From NCBI RefSeq assembly GCF_000372725.1, contig NW_005198243.1, positions 155,499-219,498 on the forward strand: a stretch of DNA of 64,000 nucleotides. The letters are read 5' to 3'. A program made the position numbers and the translations under genes. Origin of the DNA: Emiliania huxleyi CCMP1516 (lineage: Eukaryota > Haptophyta > Isochrysidales > Noelaerhabdaceae). The notes below the pieces were generated by a model. It was not told where the DNA came from, did no database searches, and was given only the letters and a program-made list of their open reading frames with translations. Below, one piece after another: positions 21,248 to 32,870 of this stretch (the first letter of the stretch is position 1; the number at the start of each line of letters is the position of its first letter).

Positions 21248-24200
21248 GTGCTAGCGGCTGAGCGAGGCGAGGAGGAGGCGGTGCTGGCGTGGCTTGATGG
21301 CGGCGGGCGGGCCGACGCGACGTACGAGAGAGACGGCGTGAGCGGCATCACGCTGCTGATGGGCGCCGCCGGCAACGGCCACGAGCGGCTGATCGAGCTG
21401 CTGCTGCGGCACGGCGCGGAAATCAACCTGCAAAGCAGCAACGGCTACACCGCGTTGATGTGCGCCGCCATCCAAGGCCACGAGCGGGTGGTCGAGCTGC
21501 TGCTGCAGCACGGCGCGGGGATCAACCTGCAGAGGAGCGACGGCGACACCGCGCTGATGGGCGCCGCCCACAACGGCCACGAGCGGGTGGTCAACTTGTT
21601 GCTTCAGCACGGCGCTGAGGTGAACCTGCAGGACAGCGATTGCGGCCCCGCGCTGATGGCCGCCGCCTGCAGCGGCCACGAGCGGGTGGTCGAGCTGCTG
21701 CTGCAGCATGGCGCTGAGATAAGCCTGCAGAGGAGCGACGGTGTCACCACACTGATAGCGCGGGCTGCGGCAGAGCTTCGCGCACAGGAGGAGAGGGCGG
21801 CGCAGCTGGCTTCTGAGCAGGAGGCTGCGAGGCGAGCGGAGCGCGAGGCGGCAGAGCTAGCGGGTGCGGCGAAGCCGCGGCAAGAGTACATCAGCCGCAA
21901 GCGCGAGGAGTTTGCTGTCGCGGGCAGCCAGACGGCGACGCATGCCTTCGGGACACCCTACCTTCGCAGCTGCTCACTCGACGCCGTCCTGTCGTGGATA
22001 GCATTCCTCTTCATCTGCTGGCCCATCGGGGTCGTGCTCGTGCTGTCCGGCTGCTGCGGCCCGCTGCTGTTCCAGAGGTTCGCCATGTGGTGCCTGACCG
22101 GCCCGCTCCGCAACTCGCTGCTTGGTGTGCTGCTGATGCGGATCCCGTCGCTGACCTATGACCTGGCGATGAACGGGTACCAGTTCCTCTTTCAGGGGTT
22201 TGAGCAGCGCATGTGGACCGACACGCTGCTGCCGGCCAGGCGCGAGTACCTCGACGCCAACTTTGGGCGCAACCTCATGCTCTGGGACACAGTTCGCATC
22301 GGCGACTACGGCCTCGCTCGCGAGATAGCGCTCGACCCGCACCGCAAGCGCGCCGGCTGCCTCGACGGCTGGCTGATCAAGGGGGCGACGCTGCCGCAGG
22401 CGACCAACCTGCCGCTCTTTTTCCACACCGGCGCCGAGTACCACACCGCCTGGCGCAAAGCCTTCCGCGAGCACATCACGGGCGAGCCGTATGCAGGGCG
22501 ATGTGCTGAGCCTTCGGTGCGCCACTCCCGAGCCCTCTCTTGGTCGCCCCTAGGCGCGCCGTCGGTGGTCGCCAAGCTCAAGGACGGCGGCAGAGCTGCG
22601 CGCGAGGAGGCGAGGCCGCACTTGGACGCGTGGCTGGCGTCGGGGTGGGGGGGGATCCAGCCGCCCGCGGCACTTTGCTCGCGCGTGGATGGCGCAGCTG
22701 TGATCAGCGTCTCTTCACAGCTCTAGCTGTGAGCAGGCACTTGGCTCGCGGTGGATGGCGCAGCCCGTCTTCGAGACGCTCGCCTCGCTGCTGCTCGACG
22801 TGCGACCGACCGCGCTCGAGGGGGAGGCGAAGGAGGCGTGGGACGACCTCGTCACAAAGGCGACTGAGATGGGGCGAGATGGGGCGAGATGGGGCGAGAT
22901 GACGCGTGACGCCACCTCGCAGGTCGCCATCTACACGACCGTCGGCGCGTTGTACTGGCTCTTGCCGCCCTCGTACCCGCCGCTGCTGCAGACGGCGGGC
23001 ACGCTCGCCCCCTCCGCCCTCAAGCGCTTCCTCTACCTGCACTGCAACAGCGCCAGGCCAGCGGCCCTCGCCGGCCGGCCGGTCGACTGGCGTGCCTTCG
23101 CCGACGCGGTGCCGGGCGTCGAGTCGGTGACAGCCGACGTGAACGGGGTGCGCGGCCGTCCGCTTGTCCCGCCCGGAGCCTGGAGCCGACCTTCGAGCCG
23201 CGTGTCGGGAGCTTGTGTCGGGAGCCTGCTGCTTAGGTGCGCCCTTCCGGCTCCGGAGCGAGCTGCTGCGAGGCGACGTGCGGCTCCTGCCTCGGCAGCT
23301 CGGACGTGCCTTCGCGGGAGGAGCCAAAGGTGGACAAGCTGCTGGACTCGTTTTCAAGGGCCTTTTTCCTCGGGGGGGCGCCAGGCAAGGGGGTTAATTA
23401 ATCTTGGCCTTGGCTTCTTGGCTTCTTTTCTTCTTGGCCCTTCTTGGCCCTTCTTTCCCCTTCTTGGCCCTTCTTGGCCTTTTTTGGCCCTTCTTCCCCC
23501 TTCTTGGCCCTTCTTGGCCCTTTTTAAACCCCCCCCCCCCCCCCCCCGCGCTTGCGGCAGGCACCACCTCTGGCTGCTCCAACACCCTCGCCAAGCTGCT
23601 CCGCTTCCCGCGCGGCATCTTCCCAAAGGCGCTCGGAAACAGCCCGCAGTGGACGGAGGACGCCGACGAGATGGCGGCCCTCTTCCGCGCTTGCCCGACC
23701 GACTTCGTCATCGAGGCGCCCTGCCTCGCCCGCCCCTCCTCACACCTCTCTCCTTTGACGAGCCACGCCTCTCGCCCTCAGGCCCTCCGCCTCGCCTGCC
23801 CCGTCGCCGGCTCGCACAAGGCGTGCCATCTCCCCACATCTCCCCACATCTCCCCACATCTTCTCCTATCTCCCCGTACCTCGCCTGCCCCGTCGCCGGC
23901 TCGCACAAGGCGTGCCATCTCCCCACATCTCCCCACATCTCCCCACATCTTCTCCTATCTCCCCGTACCTCGCCTGCCCCGTCGCCGGCTCGCACAAGGC
24001 GCTCGGCACGCCGGCAGTGTGACGCCACCATCAGCGGGGTGGCGAACCATGCACACCTCAACCGGTCCTCAGGTGCTCGACAAGCCGATGCAGTGCCTCT
24101 TCCTCGACGGCACGGCCACGCTGCCGGCGGAGAGCATCGTCGTCGCGAACTACAACACCGCGCACCTCGACCCCAAGGAGTGGGGCGACGACGCGATGGC

Positions 24201-24465
24201 CTTCGCGCCCGGCCGCGCGGACCACGACCGCTACCTGGTGTGGAACGGGCCCTTTGGGCGGGGGTGGGAGAACGAGCAGCCCCCCGCGCCGCGGCAGTGC
24301 CCGGGCGAGGAGCACGCCGTCGCCGTCATCTCGATCGTGGTGGGTGCCTTCCTCGACTACCACAAGCCGGCCGGAGGCGGGCCGCCCGAGAACACGCGCA
24401 CCGCCGGCGACGCGGAGGCGACGAGCGAGCCGGTTGCTCGCTCGCTCGCCTCGGAGCCGCCTCAG
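21248..24465 (+). CDS. Ankyrin-repeat protein with CYP74-like cytochrome P450 domain
   Basis: The first exon has about five ankyrin repeats (GNGHERLIELLLRHGAEINL and relatives, 21340-21750), an E/A-rich helix, and two hydrophobic helices (WIAFLFICWPIGVVLVLSGC near 22000). It continues FQGFEQRMWTDTLLPARREY and LPLFFHTGAEYHTAWRKAF. Later exons: QPVFETLASLLLDVRPTALE (from about 22755), GTTSGCSNTLAKLLRFPRGI (from about 23560), ALRLACPVAGSHKA (from 23781). The last gives YLVWNGPFGRGWEN with PAPRQCPGEEHAVAVI near 24240-24340. The latter matches the CYP74-type haem-cysteine block (WSNGP...NKQC-G-D-V); CYP74 enzymes rearrange fatty-acid hydroperoxides to oxylipins. The cysteine ligand is kept. Introns at 22667-22766 and 23790-24000 show exon duplications. 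The start is unresolved (no in-frame ATG close upstream), and the 3' end is approximate. Confidence 0.6.
22667..22766. repeat. Exon-edge duplication around a short intron
   Basis: GGCACTTTGCTCGCGCGTGG (22669 on) and GGCACTTGGCTCGCGGTGG (22735 on), each followed by ATGGCGCAG, are 66 nt apart. The second copy directly follows a GTGAGCAG acceptor and restores the reading frame into AQPVFETLASLLLDV. Confidence 0.7.
23400..23550. repeat. Intronic CTTCTTGGCCC repeat and poly-C tract
   Basis: Imperfect CTTCTTGGCCC/CTTTTTGGCCC tandem units followed by a run of about 20 C. It forms the pyrimidine-rich tract of an intron of the P450-like gene, 5' of the exon starting GCACCACCTCTGGC. Confidence 0.7.
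23790..24002. repeat. Three tandem copies of an exon edge plus CTCCCCACAT minisatellite
   Basis: A unit of about 88 bp carries CGCCTGCCCCGTCGCCGGCT (exon ACPVAGSHKA) followed by CTCCCCACAT repeats and CTCCCCGTAC. It is present at about 23792, 23880 and 23968. Splicing from the first to the last exon copy would remove two units; partial skipping would give the same protein. Confidence 0.75.
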
Positions 24466-24499
24466 TCCAAGTCCCACCCGCTGGCGACCTTTTGTTACT

Positions 24500-24880
24500 A
24501 TGCATTCGGAGCGGGCGGCGCTGCGCGAGGATGCGGAGCTGGCAGAGGCGCTGCGCCGGTCAGAGGTGGATGCGGAGGAGGAGGCTCTGGCGCGTCGGGT
24601 GTCGCGGTGCGAGGAGGCGGTGAGCAGCGAGTCGACCGGCGGCGGGGACCTGATGCGGCGTGTCGAGCGGCTGGAGGCCAGCTTGGGCGCGGCGATCGAG
24701 GGTAGTCTCGAGGAGCGAGTCAGCGCCATCGAGCGCTTGATCGGGCCAGAGGCAGCAGAGGCGGCGGAGCAACATCTGAGAAGCCACTTGTGCGTGTGCG
24801 GTCCATGCTCCGAGCTCTTGCGAGAGTGTCCTTATTGCCGCGAGCCAGTGATGATGTGGCTCGCCCCGCGCCCTGTGTGA
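24500..24880 (+). CDS. RING-like C-terminal zinc-finger protein
   Basis: ATG 24500 opens a charged helical segment (EDAELAEALRRSEVDAEEEA and ERLEASLGAAIEGSLEERVS, likely coiled coil). It ends LCVCGPCSELLRECPYCREP and VMMWLAPRPV at TGA 24878-24880. C-x2-C...C-x2-C with a terminal hydrophobic tail is the second half of a RING-HC domain as in C-terminal E3 ligases. The first zinc ligands would have to come from an upstream exon, so it may be the tail of the P450-like gene or of a separate ubiquitin-ligase gene. Its last 20 codons are duplicated at 20366-20450. Confidence 0.5.
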   Translation: MHSERAALREDAELAEALRRSEVDAEEEALARRVSRCEEAVSSESTGGGDLMRRVERLEASLGAAIEGSLEERVSAIERLIGPEAAEAAEQHLRSHLCVCGPCSELLRECPYCREPVMMWLAPRPV

Positions 24881-24934
24881 GATGTATGTTTCCGGGAAGT
24901 TTCTTCTGTTCGAGTCTGCTGTGAGAACGTCCCC

Positions 24935-25120
24935 GTGTGTGAGTGAGTGAGTATTCTTGATACGAAACCACGACGACACACACCAGTCGACTCGCATCGG
25001 TTGCCTCCATGAACGGCGGAGCTATTCTCGCGCCCACACCACACCTGGCTCCAACGTGGACACGCCCATAGCTGGGGACACTACTACACACACACACACA
25101 CACACACACAGAACGTCCCC
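24935..25120 (+). mobile_element. 186-bp insertion (element E, copy 2) in the right actin arm with 11-bp target duplication
   Basis: AGAACGTCCCC occurs at 24924-24934 and again at 25110-25120, directly flanking the insert. The left arm has a single AGGACGTTCTC-type site here and no insert. The insert carries element E (24949-25087) and a terminal CA microsatellite (25086-25110). Confidence 0.85.
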
Positions 25121-25196
25121 GAGTTCATTTGACGACGCTAGAATTCTTCCGTTCGGCCAAGGATTTCACGCGCGCTTCACGCCGATCCCGTTTTGA

Positions 25197-26444
<1,248 letters not shown>

Positions 26445-26834
26445 GCCGAAAGTGCTCCTGAGCCGCAGAGCGCGCGTGGCGGACGCGCGCGCGGCTCGGG
26501 CCACGGGGGCGGGCGCCGGAGGGGCGGCCAGCGCGTACAGTTGCCGCCGGTGTGGCGGCGGGGGGGGGAGGAGTCGTCGGGGGAGGGGCGGTCTGCGGAG
26601 GCCGTGACTCCCTGCGTGTGCCGTGTGGGCACTTGGGCTTGACGTAGCTTGAGGGGGCTGCACTGCCGTGCGCCGGTGTCGAGTATATTGGAGCCCCCGT
26701 GTGTGAAAACTTACGAAACTGCTTCAGCTATACACCGGTAGTATAATAGGGCTGTGAAAAACACGGCAGTCTGTCTTCTAATAATCTATATTACGCCGAC
26801 TCCGCGGGCGACGACGCGACGACCGCTGCGTCCC

Positions 26835-28934
26835 CTAACGCTCGACATGTGTGCCGCCGCGGTGCCGGCGGCGGCCGTCGCCTCTCAGGCGCTGGAGAGC
26901 TCTCGTCACGCCGCGCCAAAGCTCCGCCTCGATCGCGTGCGGGAGTAGGGCCGGCAGGGCAAACGGCAAGCCGAGCGGGTGGATGACGGTCCGCACCCAC
27001 CGCCCGTCGCCCGTGCGGAGGTAGGCGACGGCGAGGACCGACGAGCCCAGCGCGACCAACGCCGCCGCGAGGAGGAGCTTGAACGAGGTGCTGCGCGGCT
27101 GTGCACTGTGGACCAGCCCGAGCGAGAAGGTCACGGCGAACTTGAGTGGCGAGCTGCTCGTGTGGTGGAGGAGCTCCGACTCGATGGCCGCGGCCGGCCG
27201 CAAAAACATGGTCGCGACAGCCGTGGCGGGGACGAGGATGCAAGCGGCGCACCAGACGTGCCCCGCCAGCCGTCCGTTGCCCGAAGCGAGCTGGGTCAGG
27301 TAGGCGGCCGCGAAGAAGGGCAGCGTGAAGGCGCCGGGCCGCGCAATCCAGAGCGGGACCGAGGGGCGTGGCTCTTGGTCGTAGTACGAGGCGGAGTGGG
27401 AGCGGACCCAAAAGACCACGGCCAAGAATGCCAGCGCCTGCCGGAGCACGGCGCCGCAAGGCAAGCGCGAGAGCGCGCGCCGCGTGCGTGGCGTCAGCAG
27501 GAGGGCGAGCGTGACGTAGCTCGCGCCCGCCGAAGCGCCCGCGCCAAAGGAGGCCAGCCCGTTGGTGAGGAGGACGGGGATGGCGGCCGAGGCGACGAGG
27601 ACGGCCGGGATCGGTAGACGCGCCAGCGGCAGCCACGAGCGCGGCGCGAAGAGCAGTGGCGCCGGCATGTGCGGCTGGCGTCCTGCAGGCGGCGCGGGCG
27701 GCGGCGCGGGCGGCGTGGTAGAGGTACTCAGCTCGCCGCTCACCTCTGGAGGCGACGGTGGCGGTGTGCTGCCCAGCCCGCCATTGCCGCTGGCCCCCAG
27801 TCTGGCGGTCTGGACGTCTGCCGGCGGGATGTACCCTGGGGAGGGCAGCGAGGCGCCTGCCCCCACGGAGCATGAGTACGGCATCGGCGGCATCGGCATC
27901 GACATTACCGTCACCACTGGCATCATCGGCGTCGCCGCCACCGGCATCACCACCGCAATCGGCACCGCCACCGCCATCGGCAGAGCGTGCATCGGCGGCG
28001 GCACCGGCTGGTGCGGCGGGGCGGGGGCCGGCATAGAGGCGGGCGCTGCGCGCGACATCCAACCCGGCGCCGCTCCGCCATGGCTGGCCAACGAGGAGGC
28101 TGCGCCGCCCTCGCGCCGCTCAGGCGGCAACGCGAGCCCAATCAGCGCGGAAGCCGCGCATGCATCGGCGGCGGCGGCGGACGGCGTCCGCTGAATCTGG
28201 CTCTGAACCTGCAAAAGGGAGGTGAAAGGTGCGAGGAGCGGCTGAGCCCCTAGCCGCGGCGGCTCAGCCGCACGCCCTGCCGTCTCCAACAAAGATGAGC
28301 CGCTCGTCCCGGGCCCCTCCCAATCCGGCAGCGGAAAAACGGGCGTGAGAGTCCGTCCGACGCGGAACTCGACCAAAACGGTTCCAGAGACCGCGCTGCT
28401 GGCAGCGAGTGGGATGAGGCCGGGCAGCGGAGCGCCCGGCGCCTCGTCCCGCAAAACGACCAGCGTGGGCCCGGTGCAGTCTGAGGTCTGGTTGACGACG
28501 CGGTGCGGCGGCAGCGGCGTCGTCGCGGATGGGGTGCATTCGTTCCACACGCCTTCTGTGCGCCGGTTCTTCAGGCCGCGAGGAGCGATGAAAATGCGCG
28601 ACGCCGCGATTAATACTCCCCCCGACCTGCACCGGCTGCAAAAGTGCTCTCGAAAGGCTCCGCCGCCGGCAGAGAGGAGCACTTCTCCACACAGTCGAGC
28701 AATTGAACCGCGCGACATCTCGTGGCCCCAGCAGTTGAAGGAGTGCTGCGTGTGCGTCTTGCGCTTCTTGCGAGCCGCCTTGTCGGGCGTGCTCCCGCCG
28801 TTGGCGTGGTCGACGGCTCCGGCGGCGGAGGGAACGAATGCAGCCGAGCTGAGGCTACCTTCGGCGACCTTCGCCATAACTTGCGGCGCTGGCTCGCCAC
28901 TGTCGTCGGGGCTGCCTACGCTCGACGTCGACAT
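26835..28934 (-). CDS. Multi-pass membrane protein with long Pro/Ala-rich linker (unknown)
   Basis: An open frame of about 699 codons from ATG 28934 (MSTSSVGSPDDSGEPAPQVM). The N-terminal part has a cysteine cluster (NCWGHEMSRGSIARLC, HFCSRCRSGGVLIAASRIFI). A proline/alanine/methionine-rich linker (about 28100-27650) follows. The C-terminal third holds several hydrophobic helices (LPIPAVLVASAAIPVLLTNG, ALAFLAVVFWVRSHS, LPFFAAAYLTQLASG, FKLLLAAALVALGSSVLAVA, LGLPFALPALLPHAI). About six to eight membrane spans by eye. The family is not recognised. The frame continues upstream through a CA repeat with no upstream ATG judged credible. Confidence 0.5.
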   Translation of the reverse strand: MSTSSVGSPDDSGEPAPQVMAKVAEGSLSSAAFVPSAAGAVDHANGGSTPDKAARKKRKTHTQHSFNCWGHEMSRGSIARLCGEVLLSAGGGAFREHFCSRCRSGGVLIAASRIFIAPRGLKNRRTEGVWNECTPSATTPLPPHRVVNQTSDCTGPTLVVLRDEAPGAPLPGLIPLAASSAVSGTVLVEFRVGRTLTPVFPLPDWEGPGTSGSSLLETAGRAAEPPRLGAQPLLAPFTSLLQVQSQIQRTPSAAAADACAASALIGLALPPERREGGAASSLASHGGAAPGWMSRAAPASMPAPAPPHQPVPPPMHALPMAVAVPIAVVMPVAATPMMPVVTVMSMPMPPMPYSCSVGAGASLPSPGYIPPADVQTARLGASGNGGLGSTPPPSPPEVSGELSTSTTPPAPPPAPPAGRQPHMPAPLLFAPRSWLPLARLPIPAVLVASAAIPVLLTNGLASFGAGASAGASYVTLALLLTPRTRRALSRLPCGAVLRQALAFLAVVFWVRSHSASYYDQEPRPSVPLWIARPGAFTLPFFAAAYLTQLASGNGRLAGHVWCAACILVPATAVATMFLRPAAAIESELLHHTSSSPLKFAVTFSLGLVHSAQPRSTSFKLLLAAALVALGSSVLAVAYLRTGDGRWVRTVIHPLGLPFALPALLPHAIEAELWRGVTRALQRLRGDGRRRHRGGTHVER

Positions 28935-29071
28935 GGCGGCAAGCGCTGAGTATGCAGCAGGATGGTCAGCGTCGATGGCCACAGGTACAACCGAAGCCGG
29001 TCCGGCGAGCCGACCGGTAGCGAGACCCCCGGGGGACCCGGGGGACGCCAGTGTGTTTCTTGTGCGCGCGG

Positions 29072-29160
<89 letters not shown>

Positions 29161-29163
29161 TGT

Positions 29164-29219
<56 letters not shown>
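29072..29219. repeat. GT microsatellite
   Basis: About 148 bp of nearly pure GT with a few GA interruptions, 140 bp upstream of the membrane-protein start on the minus strand. Confidence 0.95.
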
Positions 29220-29221
<2 letters not shown>

Positions 29222-29229
29222 ATGTTTCC

Positions 29230-30030
29230 TCGCGCACGCGCCGCGTCTCGTTTCTTTCTTTTCCTGCTTTGTTTGTTTCTCTACAGCACCCTCTCCTTTC
29301 CTCTCTATCTAGTTTCCGGGGGGAAATCATCAATTTTCCGGGCTCTGAGCCGAGTCTGAGGGTGAGGCTGGTTTGGGCCCAAAATCAGCCGAATCGGCAA
29401 AATACCGGGGTATTTTGCGGGTATACCTAAAACTGCGGGTATACCTGGAAAACACCCGGGTAGTTTGCCGGTTTCCTCGATTTTGCTTCAGATTTTGCCC
29501 CAGGCCAGCTCTCGGACTTGGAGCACTTGGAGAGGACCCCCTCTGGTTTCCCTCTGGGTTGCCGGAAACCTGTATACAGGCCAACTCACCCCCATCACCC
29601 TCCCGTAACGCCAGTTTTCTTCACGTCAATCGGACATACCCGGGTAGGCCTTCCCCCATTTTGCCGTGTCGGTCGGTCATATTTCGCTCTTCACGTCGGC
29701 CGAATCTTGAAGGTTATCGGGGAGTATTCGCAAAGAGGAGCCCCGCGCACGCACAACTCGTCTCCGCAGGAGAAACCCCTGCCCATATAAAGACACAGGC
29801 GAGGTGGGTGGGTCACGCAATAGGAGAGCGCCACACACAGGGCGCTCTACAGACAGAACAGAGGGGCGAGCGGCGTCCGTGCTCCGTCCGGCGGACACAA
29901 ACTGCGGTACGGCAAAGGCCAAAGCCGCTAGCAGTTGCATAGTTTATTTGCCGCAGCCCCGCCCAGCCGCCCTAGTTCGTCCCCTTGGTAGAGAAGACTA
30001 ATCCTGCGGGAAGCAACCAGCCACAAACCG
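29230..30030. other. No gene seen; AT-richer with GGGTATACC palindromes
   Basis: 29380-29480 carries repeated GGGTATACCT and ACCGGGGTATTT motifs, locally self-complementary. Composition is less GC-rich than neighbours. No supported exon. Confidence 0.4.
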
Positions 30031-30038
30031 GTACAGGC

Positions 30039-30453
30039 TAGGCCGAGCGTTTTTGATCTCTGGGTCTGTGGGGGGCCGAGCCGCCTCGGGGTGGCGGGCG
30101 GGCGGGCGTTTTGAAAAACAGAAAACAAGAGGGGGCCCGGGGGCCCAGGCCCCCCACTGGGAGTAGAAAATACGCCCAGGGGGGCCAAGGAGGCGGCGCG
30201 GGGAAGCAGCATCACGTGAGAGCAGGAAGGATGGCGCTTAGGTACGGGCTTTGAACAAGGGTTTCCAGGTTTTAGATCAGTATTGGTGTCGGCACACATC
30301 CCCACATGAGGTCAGCGGCGCGCAGTGCCTCTCTCGCAGGCTGATTTTCTTTTTAGCTTGTTTTTGTTTTCAGTCTAGGGGGCCCGACCCCCTCAGAGGC
30401 GGCGGGCGGGCGCCCACAGACCCAGAGTGCAGAGATCAAAAACGCTCGGCCCT
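30039..30453. mobile_element. Foldback (MITE-like) element, about 415 bp
   Basis: A perfect 21-bp inverted pair lies at 30041-30061 and 30431-30451 (GGCCGAGCGTTTTTGATCTC plus one more T on the left). A second inner inverted pair, TGGGTCTGTGGG, and further inner similarity (GGCGGGCGGGCG; GAAAACA with GGGGGCCC) follow. Arms occupy most of the element with a short centre. It sits 160 bp upstream of the gene at 30616 and could supply its 5' region. Confidence 0.6.
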
Positions 30454-30615
30454 ACAACATATTTCACGATTCAGTTTCACAGAGCTTGTTCACAGAGCTC
30501 AGAGGTACTCTGAGACGGACTCTCCGTCGTGCAGTCTGCTGCGAGCCTCAAACAGAAACACACGGGAAAACTCCGACAAACGACAGTCGACACCTCTCGG
30601 CGGGCACTTCGCCCC

Positions 30616-31521
30616 ATGGTGCGCGTAGCTATGACAGGGACCGCGGCCGCGGAGCCGGCGGCGGACGGGGCTGGCGCGCAAGCGCCGGCCACCGTCGGGC
30701 CGCCGGGAACGCGCCGCGGACGACCCTGGAATCGCTGCGATCGCGCGCACATGGAAGACTGTCTCATTGCCGCAAGGCTCGCAGGTGTGTCGCAGCTCAG
30801 GTATGAGTGCCCTGGCTACGGGACGGCGACCTTCGAGCTGAAGTCCGAGAAGGCCGCGGGCGACCGCGAGCCGGTGCAGGCGGCGGAGCGCTCGATCGTC
30901 GAGCGCACCGCGTCGCGGAAGCAGGAGCCGACGGAGGAGCAGAAGGATGCTCGGGCCGCGGCTCGCAGGGCCAAAAAGGCCCGGCAGAAGGCGAACAAGG
31001 CGGAGAGGAAGGCTGCGGCGGCGGCCGCGAGCGAGGCCGAGCGTGCGGACTACCCGCACGCGCAGCTGCGCGAGAACGTCGAGTTCGTGATGGAGGGCTT
31101 GGAGGCTGCGGCGCAGGCGGCGCGCAACCCCAGCGGGTCCAATATTCAGGTCGCCTACTCGCTGCCTCCCGAGGGGGGCAGCGGGTTCGGCGACCTGGTG
31201 TACGCCACGGTCCCTCTGGGCTCCGTGGCGACGAAGGTCGCCCGGGACTGGCTCGCCAACGAGCTCTACGAGCCGTCCCGGAGCGGCAAAATTGATGCGG
31301 CCTGCAGGGACCGAAAGATCGCCGACCTGATCACGGCTGCCGGCGCCTCGGCGCCGGCCGACGCCGTGTTCGGCGGCAGGTTCGCGACGGGCGAGGCGCC
31401 CCGCCCGACGACCCCCGCCTCCGAGGCGGACGAGGGCGACGGCGTCGGCGGCGATGGCGGGACCGGCATCGAGCACTTTGACCTTTTCGAGCCGGACCCC
31501 ACCCCCATGGAGGATCTCTGA
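30616..31521 (+). CDS. Uncharacterised Ala/Lys-rich protein
   Basis: A 301-codon single exon from ATG 30616 to TGA 31519. After a low-complexity start (MVRVAMTGTAAAEPAADGAG) it reads RPWNRCDRAHMEDCLIAARL and SQLRYECPGYGTATFELKSE. A lysine/alanine helix follows (AARRAKKARQKANKAERKAA, likely coiled coil or nucleic-acid binding). The C-terminal half has natural composition (QVAYSLPPEGGSGFGDLVYA, DWLANELYEPSRSGKIDAAC). It ends in an acidic tail (FDLFEPDPTPMEDL). The proximity of a foldback element suggests an element-borne ORF, but no transposase or integrase motif is visible. Confidence 0.5.
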   Translation: MVRVAMTGTAAAEPAADGAGAQAPATVGPPGTRRGRPWNRCDRAHMEDCLIAARLAGVSQLRYECPGYGTATFELKSEKAAGDREPVQAAERSIVERTASRKQEPTEEQKDARAAARRAKKARQKANKAERKAAAAAASEAERADYPHAQLRENVEFVMEGLEAAAQAARNPSGSNIQVAYSLPPEGGSGFGDLVYATVPLGSVATKVARDWLANELYEPSRSGKIDAACRDRKIADLITAAGASAPADAVFGGRFATGEAPRPTTPASEADEGDGVGGDGGTGIEHFDLFEPDPTPMEDL

Positions 31522-31799
31522 GGTCCTCCCCAGTCTCACCCCACCTTACCTCTGCCCCCCCCTCCCCCCATCCCTCTGCCTCCCATAGGGCAGGATAGCA
31601 CTAGCATATGCGCCTAGTGCGCACTGGGCCCACATAGATGTGACCCGCCCACTCGAGTGCGGCGCCCAGATGCTAGTGCTTGAGAGGACATCACAAACGC
31701 GGCACGGCCCGTTTTGGATGTCTGCGGAGATTCTGTCTTAGCACACACAGTGAGTCATTCGGAGTCATTCGATGGCCAGAGTGCGATTGTGTGTGTGCG

Positions 31800-31978
31800 G
31801 GAGTTGGTTTGTCGGGAGGGAGGGGCAGGCTGCTCACCCACGTGCACCGGGCCAGTGCTTGCACTTTGAATGCCGTGGGGCTCCTGCCCGTGTCCGGGTG
31901 TGGAGATGCGAGGGTCGCCCCCCCTTGCCCCACCACTTTGTGTGTGTGGAGAAATTTACCTTACCTTACCTTACCTTA
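31800..31978 (+). mobile_element. Dispersed intron-forming element I, copy 3
   Basis: Full-length-looking copy: CACCGGGCCAGTGCTTGCAC, TTTGAATGCCGTGGGGCTCC, GAGATGCGAGGGTCGCCCCC, then CTTTGTGTGTGTGGAGA and (CCTTA)n ending TTAG. It is nearly identical to copy 54655-54833 over the core. The terminal TTAG would serve as a 3' splice site for following DNA. Confidence 0.8.
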
Positions 31979-31979
31979 G

Positions 31980-32870
31980 TCGACACGCCTCCTCGCTCCT
32001 GTGTCGGAATTCGCGAGGACGCGACCCTCGCTACGTGTGCGCAGGCTGCTCCCTCGCGACCCCACACTCTCGCTGCATCGACCATCGTGCAAAGGTGCAT
32101 GCTCGCCCTCCAAAGTCCGGCACCGCGGCAGCACCACTGCTCGGCCGCCCTCAAAAGTACGGCAGCACGTGCCACGCAAAGACGTACCCACAGCCATCCA
32201 CCGCCTCGCCGGCCCAACTGCCGGGCCAAGTGGTCTCGAGGAAGTGGCCGGGGAGAGTTCTCTCTCCGCGGCCGTGCAGCGCCCACGGTGAGGCGGCCCC
32301 GTCTCCGAGGGGCGCCGGGAGAGCGCCGTCGAGAGCGGAGGCAGGCGCACCTACCGCCCGCACGCGCGAGCGATCAGACCCGCGGCCGCACGACCGCAGA
32401 GTCACCCCGGCCCTCCGCTCCTAATATATGGGAGGGGGGGAGGGGAGGGGGAGGGGGGGAGGGGGGGGGGGGGGGGAAGAACCGGGAGGAGGTTTGGTGG
32501 TGGTGGTGGTGGTGTGGTAATGGGGGGGGGGGGGGGCCTTAAGAGACGCCTCCCCCCCCGTGGGCTCTCCCCCCTTCCCCCCAACAAGACCGCCCCCCCG
32601 GTCTCCTGTTTTTGTCCTTTCTCTATCGCACCCGGATTTTTTGTGGGTTCAAAAAACGCCCTGGCCCCGCAAACCGGGACGCGGGTGGGGGGATTGGGAG
32701 GCCCCTTTCTCATGCCGCACGGGGTCCGTTTCGCCGCCCGCCCAGAGCTCCCACAGGCTGACCTCGCCCCCGTGAACGGCTTCTGACCCGCGCTCCGTAG
32801 CACGGGGAATGCCGTCGCCGGATCGGGCGCCGCCGCCCGTTTGACCATCGCCGCCGCCCCGGGCCTTATG
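31980..32870. other. No confident gene; poly-G tracts
   Basis: A possible minus-strand exon (GHFLETTWPGSWAGEAVDGC then GYVFAWHVLPYF, about 32270-32150) lacks supporting neighbours. 32430-32540 is a G-rich tract with homopolymer runs. 32545-32640 is its C-rich complement-like stretch. Confidence 0.35.

Noticed and set aside
28966..29223. His/Thr-repeat and Cys/Val-repeat frames
   Set aside because: Translations of the GT/CA microsatellite; likewise at 59092-59412 and 60234-60419.
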